A stretch of 64,000 bases of DNA, taken from Odiellus spinosus. Taxonomy: Eukaryota > Arthropoda > Arachnida > Opiliones > Phalangiidae. A program made the translations under genes and the position numbers. The notes under the pieces are model-generated. The model had not been told where the DNA came from and made no database searches. It worked only from the letters and a program-made list of their open reading frames with translations. The stretch spans positions 2,666,001-2,730,000 of the forward strand of contig OY987230.1 of the NCBI GenBank assembly GCA_963920705.1. The letters run 5' to 3'. Below, piece after piece: positions 1-10,519 of this stretch. The first letter of the stretch is position 1, and each line of letters opens with the position of its first letter.

Positions 1-7
1 TTTGAAT

Positions 8-20
8 CCAATAATCTTGG
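8..20. repeat. Junction D (representative): small hairpin joining arms X and Y
   Basis: AATCCAA and TTGGATT form a 7-bp stem around the 5-base loop TAATC; the listed span is the CCAATAATCTTGG centre. On one side of every D lies ATTTTTAAGCG of arm X, on the other GAATTCAAA-like sequence ending in GTCCATTTG of arm Y. The same join recurs throughout, for example at 412-424 in the opposite orientation and at 774-786. I found no X-X or Y-Y join at D. Rare variants are CCAACATTATTGG near 1561 and 7300, and AATGATCTTGG near 2691 and 5369. Confidence 0.9.
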
Positions 21-418
21 ATTTTTAAGCGTTTTTGCTTAATTTTAACCAATTTTATATTTGTCACAATTTTGCAATTTAGTCAAAAACAAAGTCATTC
101 GAAAGAGCAATTAATGGACAGTCTTAATAATAAGAGTTTTCAAAAATCCGTTGAAAAACAAGAAAAATATGGCCAATTCAAAAAACATCTAATATCAAAA
201 AGCGAATTTTGAAAATCTGAAATTTGACTATTTTGATATTCTATGATTTCTTGAATTGTCCACATTTTTCTTGTTTTTCAACGGATTTTTGAAAACTCTT
301 ATTATTTAGACTGTCCATTAATTGCTCTTTCGAATGACTTTGGTTTTGTCTAAATTGCAAAATTGTGACAAATATAAAATTGGTTAAAATTAAGCAAAAA
401 CGCTTAAAAATCCAAGAT
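14..418. repeat. X-C-X palindromic segment (representative, 404 bp between D centres)
   Basis: Between two D junctions this segment reads outward arm X, core C and inverted arm X. Arm X in order: ATTTTTAAGCG, a TTAAGC/GCTTAA stem around GTTTTT, AACCAATTTTATATTTGTCAC, AATTTTGCAATTTAGAC, TTCGAAAGAGCAATTAATGG, ACAGTCTTAATAATAAGAG, then the core flank. The two arms are near-exact inverted copies. Two subtypes of the inner arm exist across the window: CACAATTTTGC and CACGTTTTGGC. Head-to-head X-C-X joins like this alternate with Y-C-Y joins in most of the array. Confidence 0.88.
145..287. repeat. Core C (representative): imperfect inverted repeat at monomer boundary
   Basis: The core starts with AATCCGTTGAAAAACA and ends with its complement at 272-287. 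Moving inward, a NAAAATATGG(C/A)CAATTCAA arm pairs with its counterpart, and an AATATCAAAA/TTTTGATATT stem of about 10 bp closes an AT-rich centre around GAATTTTGAAAATCTGAAATTTG. The centre is asymmetric: CATCTAATATC lies on one side and TCTATGATTTCTTG on the other. It occurs in both orientations across the window (this orientation here; reversed, for example, at about 947-1018). A transcript or extruded single strand could fold into a long imperfect hairpin here. Confidence 0.88.
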
Positions 419-780
419 TATTGGATTCAAATGGACACAAAACTTTTGAATTTTAAGCGATTTAGACAAAATTAAGACCACTCGAAAGAGCAAATATTGG
501 TCTATCTAAAAAACAAGAGTTTTGGAAAATCCGTTGAAAAACATGGAAAATATGGACAATTCAAAAAACATCTAATATCAAAAAGCGAATTTTTAAAATC
601 TGAAATTTGACTATTTTGATATTGTATGATTTCTTGAATTGGCCATATTTTTCTTGTTTTTCAACGGATTTTCCAAAACTATTGTTTTTTAGATAGACCA
701 AAATTTGGTCTTTCGAGTGGTCTTAATTTTGTCTAAATCGCTTAAAATTCAAAAGTTTTGTGTCCATTTGAATCCAATAA
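418..780. repeat. Y-C-Y palindromic segment (representative, 362 bp between D centres)
   Basis: Arm Y from D outward: GGATTCAAATGGACACAAAA, CTTTTGAATTTTAAGCG, ATTTAGACAAAATTAAGACC, ACTCGAAAGAGCAAATATTGG, TCTATCTAAAAAACAAGAG, then GGAAAATCCGTTG and the core. The inverted arm follows after the core. Arm Y matches arm X from TTTAGACAAAA to the core with scattered substitutions, and is about 21 bp shorter on the D side. This explains D-to-D spacings of 404 (X-X), 362 (Y-Y) and 383 (X-Y). Confidence 0.88.
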
Positions 781-1253
781 TCTTGGATTTTTAAGCGTTT
801 TTGCTTAATTTTAAGCAATTTTATATTTGTCACGTTTTGGCAATTTAGACAAAACCAAAGTCATTCTAAAGAGCAATTAATGGACAGTCTAAATAATAAG
901 AGTTTTCAAAAATCCGTTGAAAAACAAGAAAAATATGGCCAATTCAAGAAATCATAGAATATCAAAATAGTCAAATTTCAGATTTTCAAAATTCGCTTTT
1001 TGATATTAGATTTTTTTTGAATTGTCCATATTTTCCATGTTTTTCAACGGATTTTTGAAAACTCTTATTATTTAAACTGTCCATTAATTGCTCTTTCGAA
1101 TGATTTTGTTTTTGTCTAAATTGCAAAATTGTGACAAATATAAAATTGGTTAAAATTAAGCAAAAACGCTTAAAAATCCAAGATTATTGGATTCAAATGG
1201 ACACAAAACTTTTGAATTTTAAGCGATTTAGACAAAATTAAGACCACTCGAAA

Positions 1254-1268
1254 GACCAAATTTTGGTC
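1254..1268. repeat. Short perfect hairpin inside arm Y (GACCAAA/TTTGGTC)
   Basis: GACCAAATTTTGGTC is a 7-bp stem with a one-base centre, next to the TCGAAAGA motif of arm Y. It recurs in many Y arms. Other arms carry GAGCAAATATTGGTC (one stem mismatch, for example at 488-502) or GAGCAAATATTGCTC (stem restored, at 43366-43380), so the hairpin appears in matched and half-changed forms. Confidence 0.85.
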
Positions 1269-1430
1269 TATCTAAAAAACAAGAGTTTTGGAAAATCCGT
1301 TGAAAAACATGGAAAATATGGACAATTCAAAAAACATCTAATATCAAAAAGCGAATTATGAAAATCTGAAATTTGACTATTTTGATATTCTATGATTTCT
1401 TGAATTGGCCATATTTTTCTTGTTTTTCAA

Positions 1431-4108
1431 CGGATTTTTGAAAACTCTTATTATTTAGACTGTCCATTAATTGCTCTTTCGAATGACTTTGGTTTTGTCT
1501 AAATTGCCAAAACGTGACAAATATAAAATTGGTTAAAATTAAGCAAAAACGCTTAAAAATCCAACATTATTGGATTCAAATGGACACAAAACTTTTGAAT
1601 TTTAAGCGATTTAGACAAAATTAAGACCACTCGAAAGACCAAATTTTGGTCTATCTAAAAAACAATAGTTTTGGAAAATCCGTTGAAAAACAAGAAAAAT
1701 ATGGCCAATTCAAGAAATCATAGAATATCAAAATAGTGAAATTTCAGATTTTCAAAATTCGCTTTTTGATATTAGATGTTTTTTGAATTGTCCATATTTT
1801 CCATGTTTTTCAACGGATTTTCCAAAACTCTTGATTTTCAGATAGACCAATATTTGCTCTTTCGAGTGGTCTTAATTTTGTCTAAATCGCTTAAAAATCA
1901 AAAGTTTTGTGTCCATTTGAATCCAATAATCTTGGATTTTTAAGCGTTTTTGCTTAATTTTAACCAATTTTATATTTGTCACAATTTTGCAATTTAGACA
2001 AAAACAAAGTCATTCGAAAGAGCAATTAATGGACAGTCTTATTAATAAGAGTTTTCAAAAATCCGTTGAAAAACAAGAAAAATATGGCCAATTCAAAAAA
2101 CATCTAATATCAAAAAGCGAATTTTGAAAATCTGAAATTGGACTATTTTGATATTCTATGATTTCTTGAATTGTCCACATTTTTCTTGTTTTTCAACGGA
2201 TTTTTGAAAACTCTTATGATTTAGACTGTCCATTAATTGCTCTTTCGAATGACTTTGGTTTTGTCTAAATTGCAAAATTGTGACAAATATAAAATTGGTT
2301 AAAATTAAGCAAAAACGCTTAAAAATCCAAGATTATTGGATTCAAATGGACACAAAACTTTTGAATTTTAAGCGATTTAGACAAAATTAAGACCACTCGA
2401 AAGAGCAAATATTGGTCTATCTAAAAAACAAGAGTTTTGGAAAATCCGTTGAAAAACAAGAAAAATATGGCCAATTCAAGAAATCATACAATATCAAAAT
2501 AGTCAAATTTCAGATTTTCAAAATTCGCTTTTTGATATTAGATGTTTTTTGAATTGTCCATATTTTCCATGTTTTTCAACGGATTTTCCAAAACTCTTGA
2601 TTTTCAGATAGACCAATATTTACTCTTTCGAGTGGTCTTAATTTTGTCTAAATCGCTTAAAAATCAAAAGTTTTGTGTCCATTTGAATCCAATGATCTTG
2701 GATTTTTAAGCGTTTTTGCTTAATTTTAACCAATTTTATATTTGTCACAATTTTGCAATTTAGACAAAAACAAAGTCATTCGAAAGAGCAATTAATGGAC
2801 AGTCTTAATTATAAGAGTTTTCAAAAATCCGTTGAAAAACAAGAAAAATATGGCCAATTCAAAAAACATCTAATATCAAAGAGCGAATTTTGAAAATCTG
2901 AAATTTGACTATTTTGATATTCTATGATTTCTTGAATTGTCCACATTTTTCTTGTTTTTCAACGGATTTTTGAAAACTCTTATGATTTAGACTGTCCATT
3001 AATTGCTCTTTCGAATGACTTTGGTTTTGTCTAAATTGCCAAAACGTGACAAATATAAAATTGGTTAAAATTAAGCAAAAACGCTTAAAAATCCAAGATA
3101 ATTGGATTCAAATGGACACAAAACTTTTGATTTTTAAGCGATTTAGACAAAATTAAGACCACTCGAAAGAGCAAATATTGGTCTATCTGAAAATCAAGAG
3201 TTTTGGAAAATCCGTTGAAAAACATGGAAAATATGGACAATTCAAAAAACATCTAATATCAAAAAGCGAATTTTTAAAATCTGAAATTTGACTATTTTAA
3301 TATTGTATGATTTCTTGAATTGGCCATATTTTTCTTGTTTTTCAACGGATTTTCCAAAACTATTGTTTTTAGATAGACCAAAATTTGGTCTTTCGAGTGG
3401 TCTTAATTTTGTCTAAATCGCTTAAAATTCAAAAGTTTTGTGTCCATTTGAATCCAATAATCTTGGATTTTTAAGCGTTTTTGCTTAATTTTAACCAATT
3501 TTATATTTGTCACAATTTTGCAATTTAGACAAAACCAAAGTCATTCTAAAGAGCAATTAATGGACAGTCTAAATAATAAGTTTTCAAAAATCCGTTGAAA
3601 AACAAGAAAAATATGGCCAATTCAAGAAATCATAGAATATCAAAATAGTCAAATTTCAGATTTTCAAAATTCGCTTTTTGATATTAGATGTTTTTTGAAT
3701 TGTCCATATTTTCCATGTTTTTCAACGGATTTTCCAAAACTCTTGTTCTTTAGATAGACCAATATTTGCTCTTTCGAGTGGTCTTAATTTTGTCTAAATC
3801 GCTTAAAATTCAAAAGTGTTGTGTCCATTTGAATCCAATAATCTTGGATTTTTAAGCGTTTTTGCTTAATTTTAACCAATTTTATATTTGTCACGTTTTG
3901 GCAATTTAGACAAAACCAAAGTCATTCGAAAGAGCAATTAATGGACAGTCTAAATAATAAGAGTTTTCAAAAATCCGTTGAAAATCAAGAAAAATATGGC
4001 CAATTCAAGAAATCATAGAATATCAAAATAGTCAAATTTCAGATTTTCAAAATTCGCTTTTTGATATTAGATGCTTTTTGAATTGTCCATATTTTCCATG
4101 TTTTTCAA
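1431..4108. repeat. 2,678-bp higher-order repeat, copy 1
   Basis: First copy of the 7-monomer unit. It differs from copy 2 at a few sites, including AACAATAG (about 1660) against AACAAGAG, ATAGTGAAATT (about 1737) against ATAGTCAAATT, and AAGTGTTGTG (about 3815) against AAGTTTTGTG. Confidence 0.85.
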
Positions 4109-6786
4109 CGGATTTTTGAAAACTCTTATAATTTAAACTGTCCATTAATTGCTCTTTCGAATGACTTTGGTTTTGACTAAATTGCCAAAACGTGACAAAT
4201 ATAAAATTGGTTAAAATTAAGCAAAAACGCTTAAAAATCCAAGATTATTGGATTCAAATGGACACAAAACTTTTGAATTTTAAGCGATTTAGACAAAATT
4301 AAGACCACTCGAAAGACCAAATTTTGGTCTATCTAAAAAACAAGAGTTTTGGAAAATCCGTTGAAAAACAAGAAAAATATGGCCAATTCAAGAAATCATA
4401 GAATATCAAAATAGTCAAATTTCAGATTTTCAAAATTCGCTTTTTGATATTAGATGTTTTTTGAATTGTCCATATTTTCCATGTTTTTCAACGGATTTTC
4501 CAAAACTCTTGATTTTCAGATAGACCAATATTTGCTCTTTCGAGTGGTCTTAATTTTGTCTAAATCGCTTAAAAATCAAAAGTTTTGTGTCCATTTGAAT
4601 CCAATAATCTTGGATTTTTAAGCGTTTTTGCTTAATTTTAACCAATTTTATATTTGTCACAATTTTGCAATTTAGACAAAAACAAAGTCATTCGAAAGAG
4701 CAATTAATGGACAGTCTTATTAATAAGAGTTTTCAAAAATCCGTTGAAAAACAAGAAAAATATGGCCAATTCAAAAAACATCTAATATCAAAAAGCGAAT
4801 TTTGAAAATCTGAAATTGGACTATTTTGATATTCTATGATTTCTTGAATTGTCCACATTTTTCTTGTTTTTCAACGGATTTTTGAAAACTCTTATGATTT
4901 AGACTGTCCATTAATTGCTCTTTCGAATGACTTTGGTTTTGTCTAAATTGCAAAATTGTGACAAATATAAAATTGGTTAAAATTAAGCAAAAACGCTTAA
5001 AAATCCAAGATTATTGGATTCAAATGGACACAAAACTTTTGAATTTTAAGCGATTTAGACAAAATTAAGACCACTCGAAAGAGCAAATATTGGTCTATCT
5101 AAAAAACAAGAGTTTTGGAAAATCCGTTGAAAAACAAGAAAAATATGGCCAATTCAAGAAATCATACAATATCAAAATAGTCAAATTTCAGATTTTCAAA
5201 ATTCGCTTTTTGATATTAGATGTTTTTTGAATTGTCCATATTTTCCATGTTTTTCAACGGATTTTCCAAAACTCTTGATTTTCAGATAGACCAATATTTA
5301 CTCTTTCGAGTGGTCTTAATTTTGTCTAAATCGCTTAAAAATCAAAAGTTTTGTGTCCATTTGAATCCAATGATCTTGGATTTTTAAGCGTTTTTGCTTA
5401 ATTTTAACCAATTTTATATTTGTCACAATTTTGCAATTTAGACAAAAACAAAGTCATTCGAAAGAGCAATTAATGGACAGTCTTAATTATAAGAGTTTTC
5501 AAAAATCCGTTGAAAAACAAGAAAAATATGGCCAATTCAAAAAACATCTAATATCAAAGAGCGAATTTTGAAAATCTGAAATTTGACTATTTTGATATTC
5601 TATGATTTCTTGAATTGTCCACATTTTTCTTGTTTTTCAACGGATTTTTGAAAACTCTTATGATTTAGACTGTCCATTAATTGCTCTTTCGAATGACTTT
5701 GGTTTTGTCTAAATTGCCAAAACGTGACAAATATAAAATTGGTTAAAATTAAGCAAAAACGCTTAAAAATCCAAGATAATTGGATTCAAATGGACACAAA
5801 ACTTTTGATTTTTAAGCGATTTAGACAAAATTAAGACCACTCGAAAGAGCAAATATTGGTCTATCTGAAAATCAAGAGTTTTGGAAAATCCGTTGAAAAA
5901 CATGGAAAATATGGACAATTCAAAAAACATCTAATATCAAAAAGCGAATTTTTAAAATCTGAAATTTGACTATTTTAATATTGTATGATTTCTTGAATTG
6001 GCCATATTTTTCTTGTTTTTCAACGGATTTTCCAAAACTATTGTTTTTAGATAGACCAAAATTTGGTCTTTCGAGTGGTCTTAATTTTGTCTAAATCGCT
6101 TAAAATTCAAAAGTTTTGTGTCCATTTGAATCCAATAATCTTGGATTTTTAAGCGTTTTTGCTTAATTTTAACCAATTTTATATTTGTCACAATTTTGCA
6201 ATTTAGACAAAACCAAAGTCATTCTAAAGAGCAATTAATGGACAGTCTAAATAATAAGTTTTCAAAAATCCGTTGAAAAACAAGAAAAATATGGCCAATT
6301 CAAGAAATCATAGAATATCAAAATAGTCAAATTTCAGATTTTCAAAATTCGCTTTTTGATATTAGATGTTTTTTGAATTGTCCATATTTTCCATGTTTTT
6401 CAACGGATTTTCCAAAACTCTTGTTCTTTAGATAGACCAATATTTGCTCTTTCGAGTGGTCTTAATTTTGTCTAAATCGCTTAAAATTCAAAAGTTTTGT
6501 GTCCATTTGAATCCAATAATCTTGGATTTTTAAGCGTTTTTGCTTAATTTTAACCAATTTTATATTTGTCACGTTTTGGCAATTTAGACAAAACCAAAGT
6601 CATTCGAAAGAGCAATTAATGGACAGTCTAAATAATAAGAGTTTTCAAAAATCCGTTGAAAATCAAGAAAAATATGGCCAATTCAAGAAATCATAGAATA
6701 TCAAAATAGTCAAATTTCAGATTTTCAAAATTCGCTTTTTGATATTAGATGCTTTTTGAATTGTCCATATTTTCCATGTTTTTCAA
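4109..6786. repeat. 2,678-bp higher-order repeat, copy 2
   Basis: Second copy of the 7-monomer unit. Similarity to copy 1 continues for a further 260 bp, to about 7046. There one sequence goes into a forward core with ACATGG flanks and the other into a reversed core with ACAAG flanks. Confidence 0.85.
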
Positions 6787-9700
6787 CGGATTTTTGAAAA
6801 CTCTTATTATTTAAACTGTCCATTAATTGCTCTTTCGAATGACTTTGGTTTTGACTAAATTGCCAAAACGTGACAAATATAAAATTGGTTAAAATTAAGC
6901 AAAAACGCTTAAAAATCCAAGATTATTGGATTCAAATGGACACAAAACTTTTGAATTTTAAGCGATTTAGACAAAATTAAGACCACTCGAAAGACCAAAT
7001 TTTGGTCTATCTAAAAAACAAGAGTTTTGGAAAATCCGTTGAAAAACATGGAGAATATGGACAATTCAAAAAACATCTAATATCAAAAAGCGAATTTTGA
7101 AAATCTGAAATTTGACTATTTTGATATTCTATGATTTCTTGAATTGGCCATATTTTTCTTGTTTTTCAACGGATTTTTGAAAACTCTTATTATTTAGACT
7201 GTCCATTAATTGCTCTTTCGAATGACTTTGGTTTTGTCTAAATTGCCAAAACGTGACAAATATAAAATTGGTTAAAATTAAGCAAAAACGCTTAAAAATC
7301 CAACATTATTGGATTCAAAAGGACACAAAACTTTTGAATTTTAAGCGATTTAGACAAAATTAAGACCACTCGAAAGACCAAATTTTGGTCTATCTAAAAA
7401 ACAATAGTTTTGGAAAATCCGTTGAAAAACAAGAAAAATATGGCCAATTCAAGAAATCATAGAATATCAAAATAGTCAAATTTCAGATTTTCAAAATTCG
7501 CTTTTTGATATTAGATGTTTTTTGAATTGTCCATATTTTCCATGTTTTTCAACGGATTTTCCAAAACTCTTGATTTTCAGATAGACCAATATTTGCTCTT
7601 TCGAGTGGTCTTAATTTTGTCTAAATCGCTTAAAAATCAAAAGTTTTGTGTCCATTTGAATCCAATAATCTTGGATTTTTAAGCGTTTTTGCTTAATTTT
7701 AACCAATTTTATATTTGTCACAATTTTGCAATTTAGACAAAAACAAAGTCATTCGAAAGAGCAATTAATGGACACTCTTAATAATAAGAGTTTTCAAAAA
7801 TCCGTTGAAAAACAAGAAAAATATGGCCAATTCAAAAAACATCTAATATCAAAAAGCGAATTTTGAAAATCTGAAATTTGACTATTTTGATATTCTATGA
7901 TTTCTTGAATTGTCCACATTTTTCTTGTTTTTCAACGGATTTTTGAAAACTCTTATGATTTAGACTGTCCATTAATTGCTCTTTCGAATGACTTTGGTTT
8001 TGTCTAAATTGCAAAATTGTGACAAATATAAAATTGGTTAAAATTAAGCAAAAACGCTTAAAAATCCAAGATTATTGGATTCAAATGGACACAAAACTTT
8101 TGAATTTTAAGCGATTTAGACAAAATTAAGACCACTCGAAAGAGCAAATATTGGTCTATCTAAAAAACAAGAGTTTTGGAAAATCCGTTGAAAAACATGG
8201 AAAATATGGACAATTCAAAAAACATCTAATATCAAAAAGCGAATTTTGAAAATCTGAAATTTGACTATTTTGATATTCTATGATTTCTTGAATTGGCCAT
8301 ATTTTTCTTGTTTTTCAACGGATTTTCCAAAACTATTGTTTTTTAGATAGACCAAAATTTGGTCTTTCGAGTGGTCTTAATTTTGTCTAAATCGCTTAAA
8401 ATTCAAAAGTTTTGTGTCCATTTGAATCCAATAATCTTGGATTTTTAAGCGTTTTTGCTTAATTTTAACCAATTTTATATTTGTCACGTTTTGGCAATTT
8501 AGACAAAACCAAAGTCATTCGAAAGAGCAATTAATGGACAGTCTAAATAATAAGAGTTTTCAAAAATCCGTTGAAAAACAAGAAAAATATGGCCAATTCA
8601 AGAAATCATAGAATATCAAAATAGTCAAATTTCAGATTTTCAAAATTCGCTTTTTGATATTAGATGTTTTTTGAATTGTCCATATTTTCCATGTTTTTCA
8701 ACGGATTTTTGAAAACTCTTATTATTTAAACTGTCCATTAATTGCTCTTTCGAATGACTTTGGTTTTGACTAAATTGCCAAAACGTGACAAATATAAAAT
8801 TGGTTAAAATTAAGCAAAAACGCTTAAAAATCCAAGATTATTGGATTCAAATGGACACAAAACTTTTGATTTTTAAGCGATTTAGACAAAATTAAGACCA
8901 CTCGAAAGACCAAATTTTGGTCTATCTAAAAAACAAGAGTTTTGGAAAATCCGTTGAAAAACATGGAAAATATGGACAATTCAAAAAACATCTAATATCA
9001 AAAAGCGAATTTTGAAAATCTGAAATTTGACTATTTTGATATTCTATGATTTCTTGAATTGGCCATATTTTTCTTGTTTTTCAACGGATTTTTGAAAACT
9101 CTTATTATTTAGACTGTCCATTAATTGCTCTTTCGAATGACTTTGGTTTTGTCTAAATTGCCAAAACGTGACAAATATAAAATTGGTTAAAATTAAGCAA
9201 AAACGCTTAAAAATCCAAGATTATTGGATTCAAATGGACACAAAACTTTTGAATTTTAAGCGATTTAGACAAAATTAAGACCACTCGAAAGACCAAATTT
9301 TGGTCTATCTAAAAAACAATAGTTTTGGAAAATCCGTTGAAAAACAAGAAAAATATGGCCAATTCAAGAAATCATAGAATATCAAAATAGTCAAATTTCA
9401 GATTTTCAAAATTCGCTTTTTGATATTAGATGTTTTTTGAATTGTCCATATTTTCCATGTTTTTCAACGGATTTTCCAAAACTCTTGATTTTCAGATAGA
9501 CCAATATTTGCTCTTTCGAGTGGTCTTAATTTTGTCTAAATCGCTTAAAAATCAAAAGTTTTGTGTCCATTTGAATCCAATAATCTTGGATTTTTAAGCG
9601 TTTTTGCTTAATTTTAACCAATTTTACATTTGTCACAATTTTGCAATTTAGACAAAAACAAAGTCATTCGAAAGAGCAATTAATGGACAGTCTTAATAAT

Positions 9701-10150
9701 AAGAATTTTCAAAAATCCGTTGAAAAACAAGAAAAATATGGCCAATTCAAAAAACATCTAATATCAAAAAGCGAATTTTGAAAATCTGAAATTTGACTAT
9801 TTTGATATTCTATGATTTCTTGAATTGTCCACATTTTTCTTGTTTTTCAACGGATTTTTGAAAACTCTTATTATTTGGACTGTCCATTAATTGCTCTTTC
9901 GAATGACTTTGGTTTTGTCTAAATTGCAAAATTGTGACAAATATAAAATTGGTTAAAATTTAGCAAAAACGCTTAAAAATCCAAGATTATTGGATTCAAA
10001 TGGACACAAAACTTTTGAATTTTAAGCGATTTAGACAAAATTAAGACCACTCGAAAGAGCAAATATTGGTCTATCTAAAAAACAAGAGTTTTGGAAAATC
10101 CGTTGAAAAACATGGAAAATATGGACAATTCAAAAAACATCTAATATCAA
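6500..10150. repeat. Direct duplication, 5 monomers, offset 1,915 bp
   Basis: The segment from about 6500 to 8235 repeats at about 8415-10150. Markers are TTTTGACTAAATTGCC (6849 and 8764) and a shared order of CACGTTTTGGC and CACAATTTTGC arms. The copies differ at, for example, CCAACATTATTGG with AAAAGG (about 7300) and GACACTCTTAAT (about 7772). The part around 7000-7300 also matches 1261-1561 at offset 5,739, equal to two 2,678-bp units plus one monomer, so the duplications are nested. Confidence 0.75.
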
Positions 10151-10519
10151 AAAGCGAATTTTTAAAATCTGAAATTTGACTATTTTGATATTGTATGATT
10201 TCTTGAATTGGCCATATTTTTCTTGTTTTTCAACGGATTTTCCAAAACTATTGCTTTTTTAGATAGACCAAAATTTGGTCTTTCGAGTGGTCTTAATTTT
10301 GTCTAAATCGCTTAAAATTCAAAAGTTTTGTGTCCATTTGAATCCAATAATCTTGGATTTTTAAGCGTTTTTGCTTAATTTTAAGCAATTTTATATTTGT
10401 CACGTTTTGGCAATTTAGACAAAACCAAAGTCATTCTAAAGAGCAATTAATGGACAGTCTAAATAATAAGAGTTTTCAAAAATCCGTTGAAAAACAAGAA
10501 AAATATGGCCAATTCAAGA

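Larger units (their letters stand above)
1..1430. repeat. Irregular satellite monomers, related to 9570-10610 and 16082-17120
   Basis: About 3.7 monomers. The first 1,040 bases match 9570-10610 in the same orientation (offset 9569-9570; a one-base insertion near 10253 changes it) and 16082-17120 (offset about 16081). Shared rare variants include TTTTTAAAATCTG with TATTGTATG in one core, and AATTTTAAGCAATTTT with CATTCTAAAGAGC in one X arm. A private A-to-T change lies near 92 (TTTAGTCAAAA). Nothing other than satellite is present. Confidence 0.8.
1431..7046. repeat. Higher-order repeat, 7 monomers, period 2,678 bp, ~2.1 copies
   Basis: Rare variants recur exactly 2,678 bp apart: CAGTCTTATTAATAAG (2031/4709 region), GAAATTGGACT (about 2137/4815), AATGATCTTGG (2691/5369), AAAGAGCGAATT (about 2878/5556), TATTTTAATATTG (about 3293/5971), and a 2-bp shortened AATAAGTTTTC (about 3580/6258). 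Monomer orientations through one unit, from the D at 1929, read - + - + - - +. Similarity stops at a core flank at each end (about 1430 and 7046). Private differences such as AAGTGTTGTG near 3815 show that the copies have begun to diverge. Confidence 0.9.

Noticed and set aside
147-160. True CENP-B box
   Set aside because: Only the 5' half resembles the box; the essential CGGG segment is missing, so I did not annotate it as a binding site.
145-287. Rho-independent terminators or regulatory hairpins
   Set aside because: The stems are long, AT-rich and imperfect, occur at every monomer boundary and are not next to any gene; they are structural parts of the satellite.
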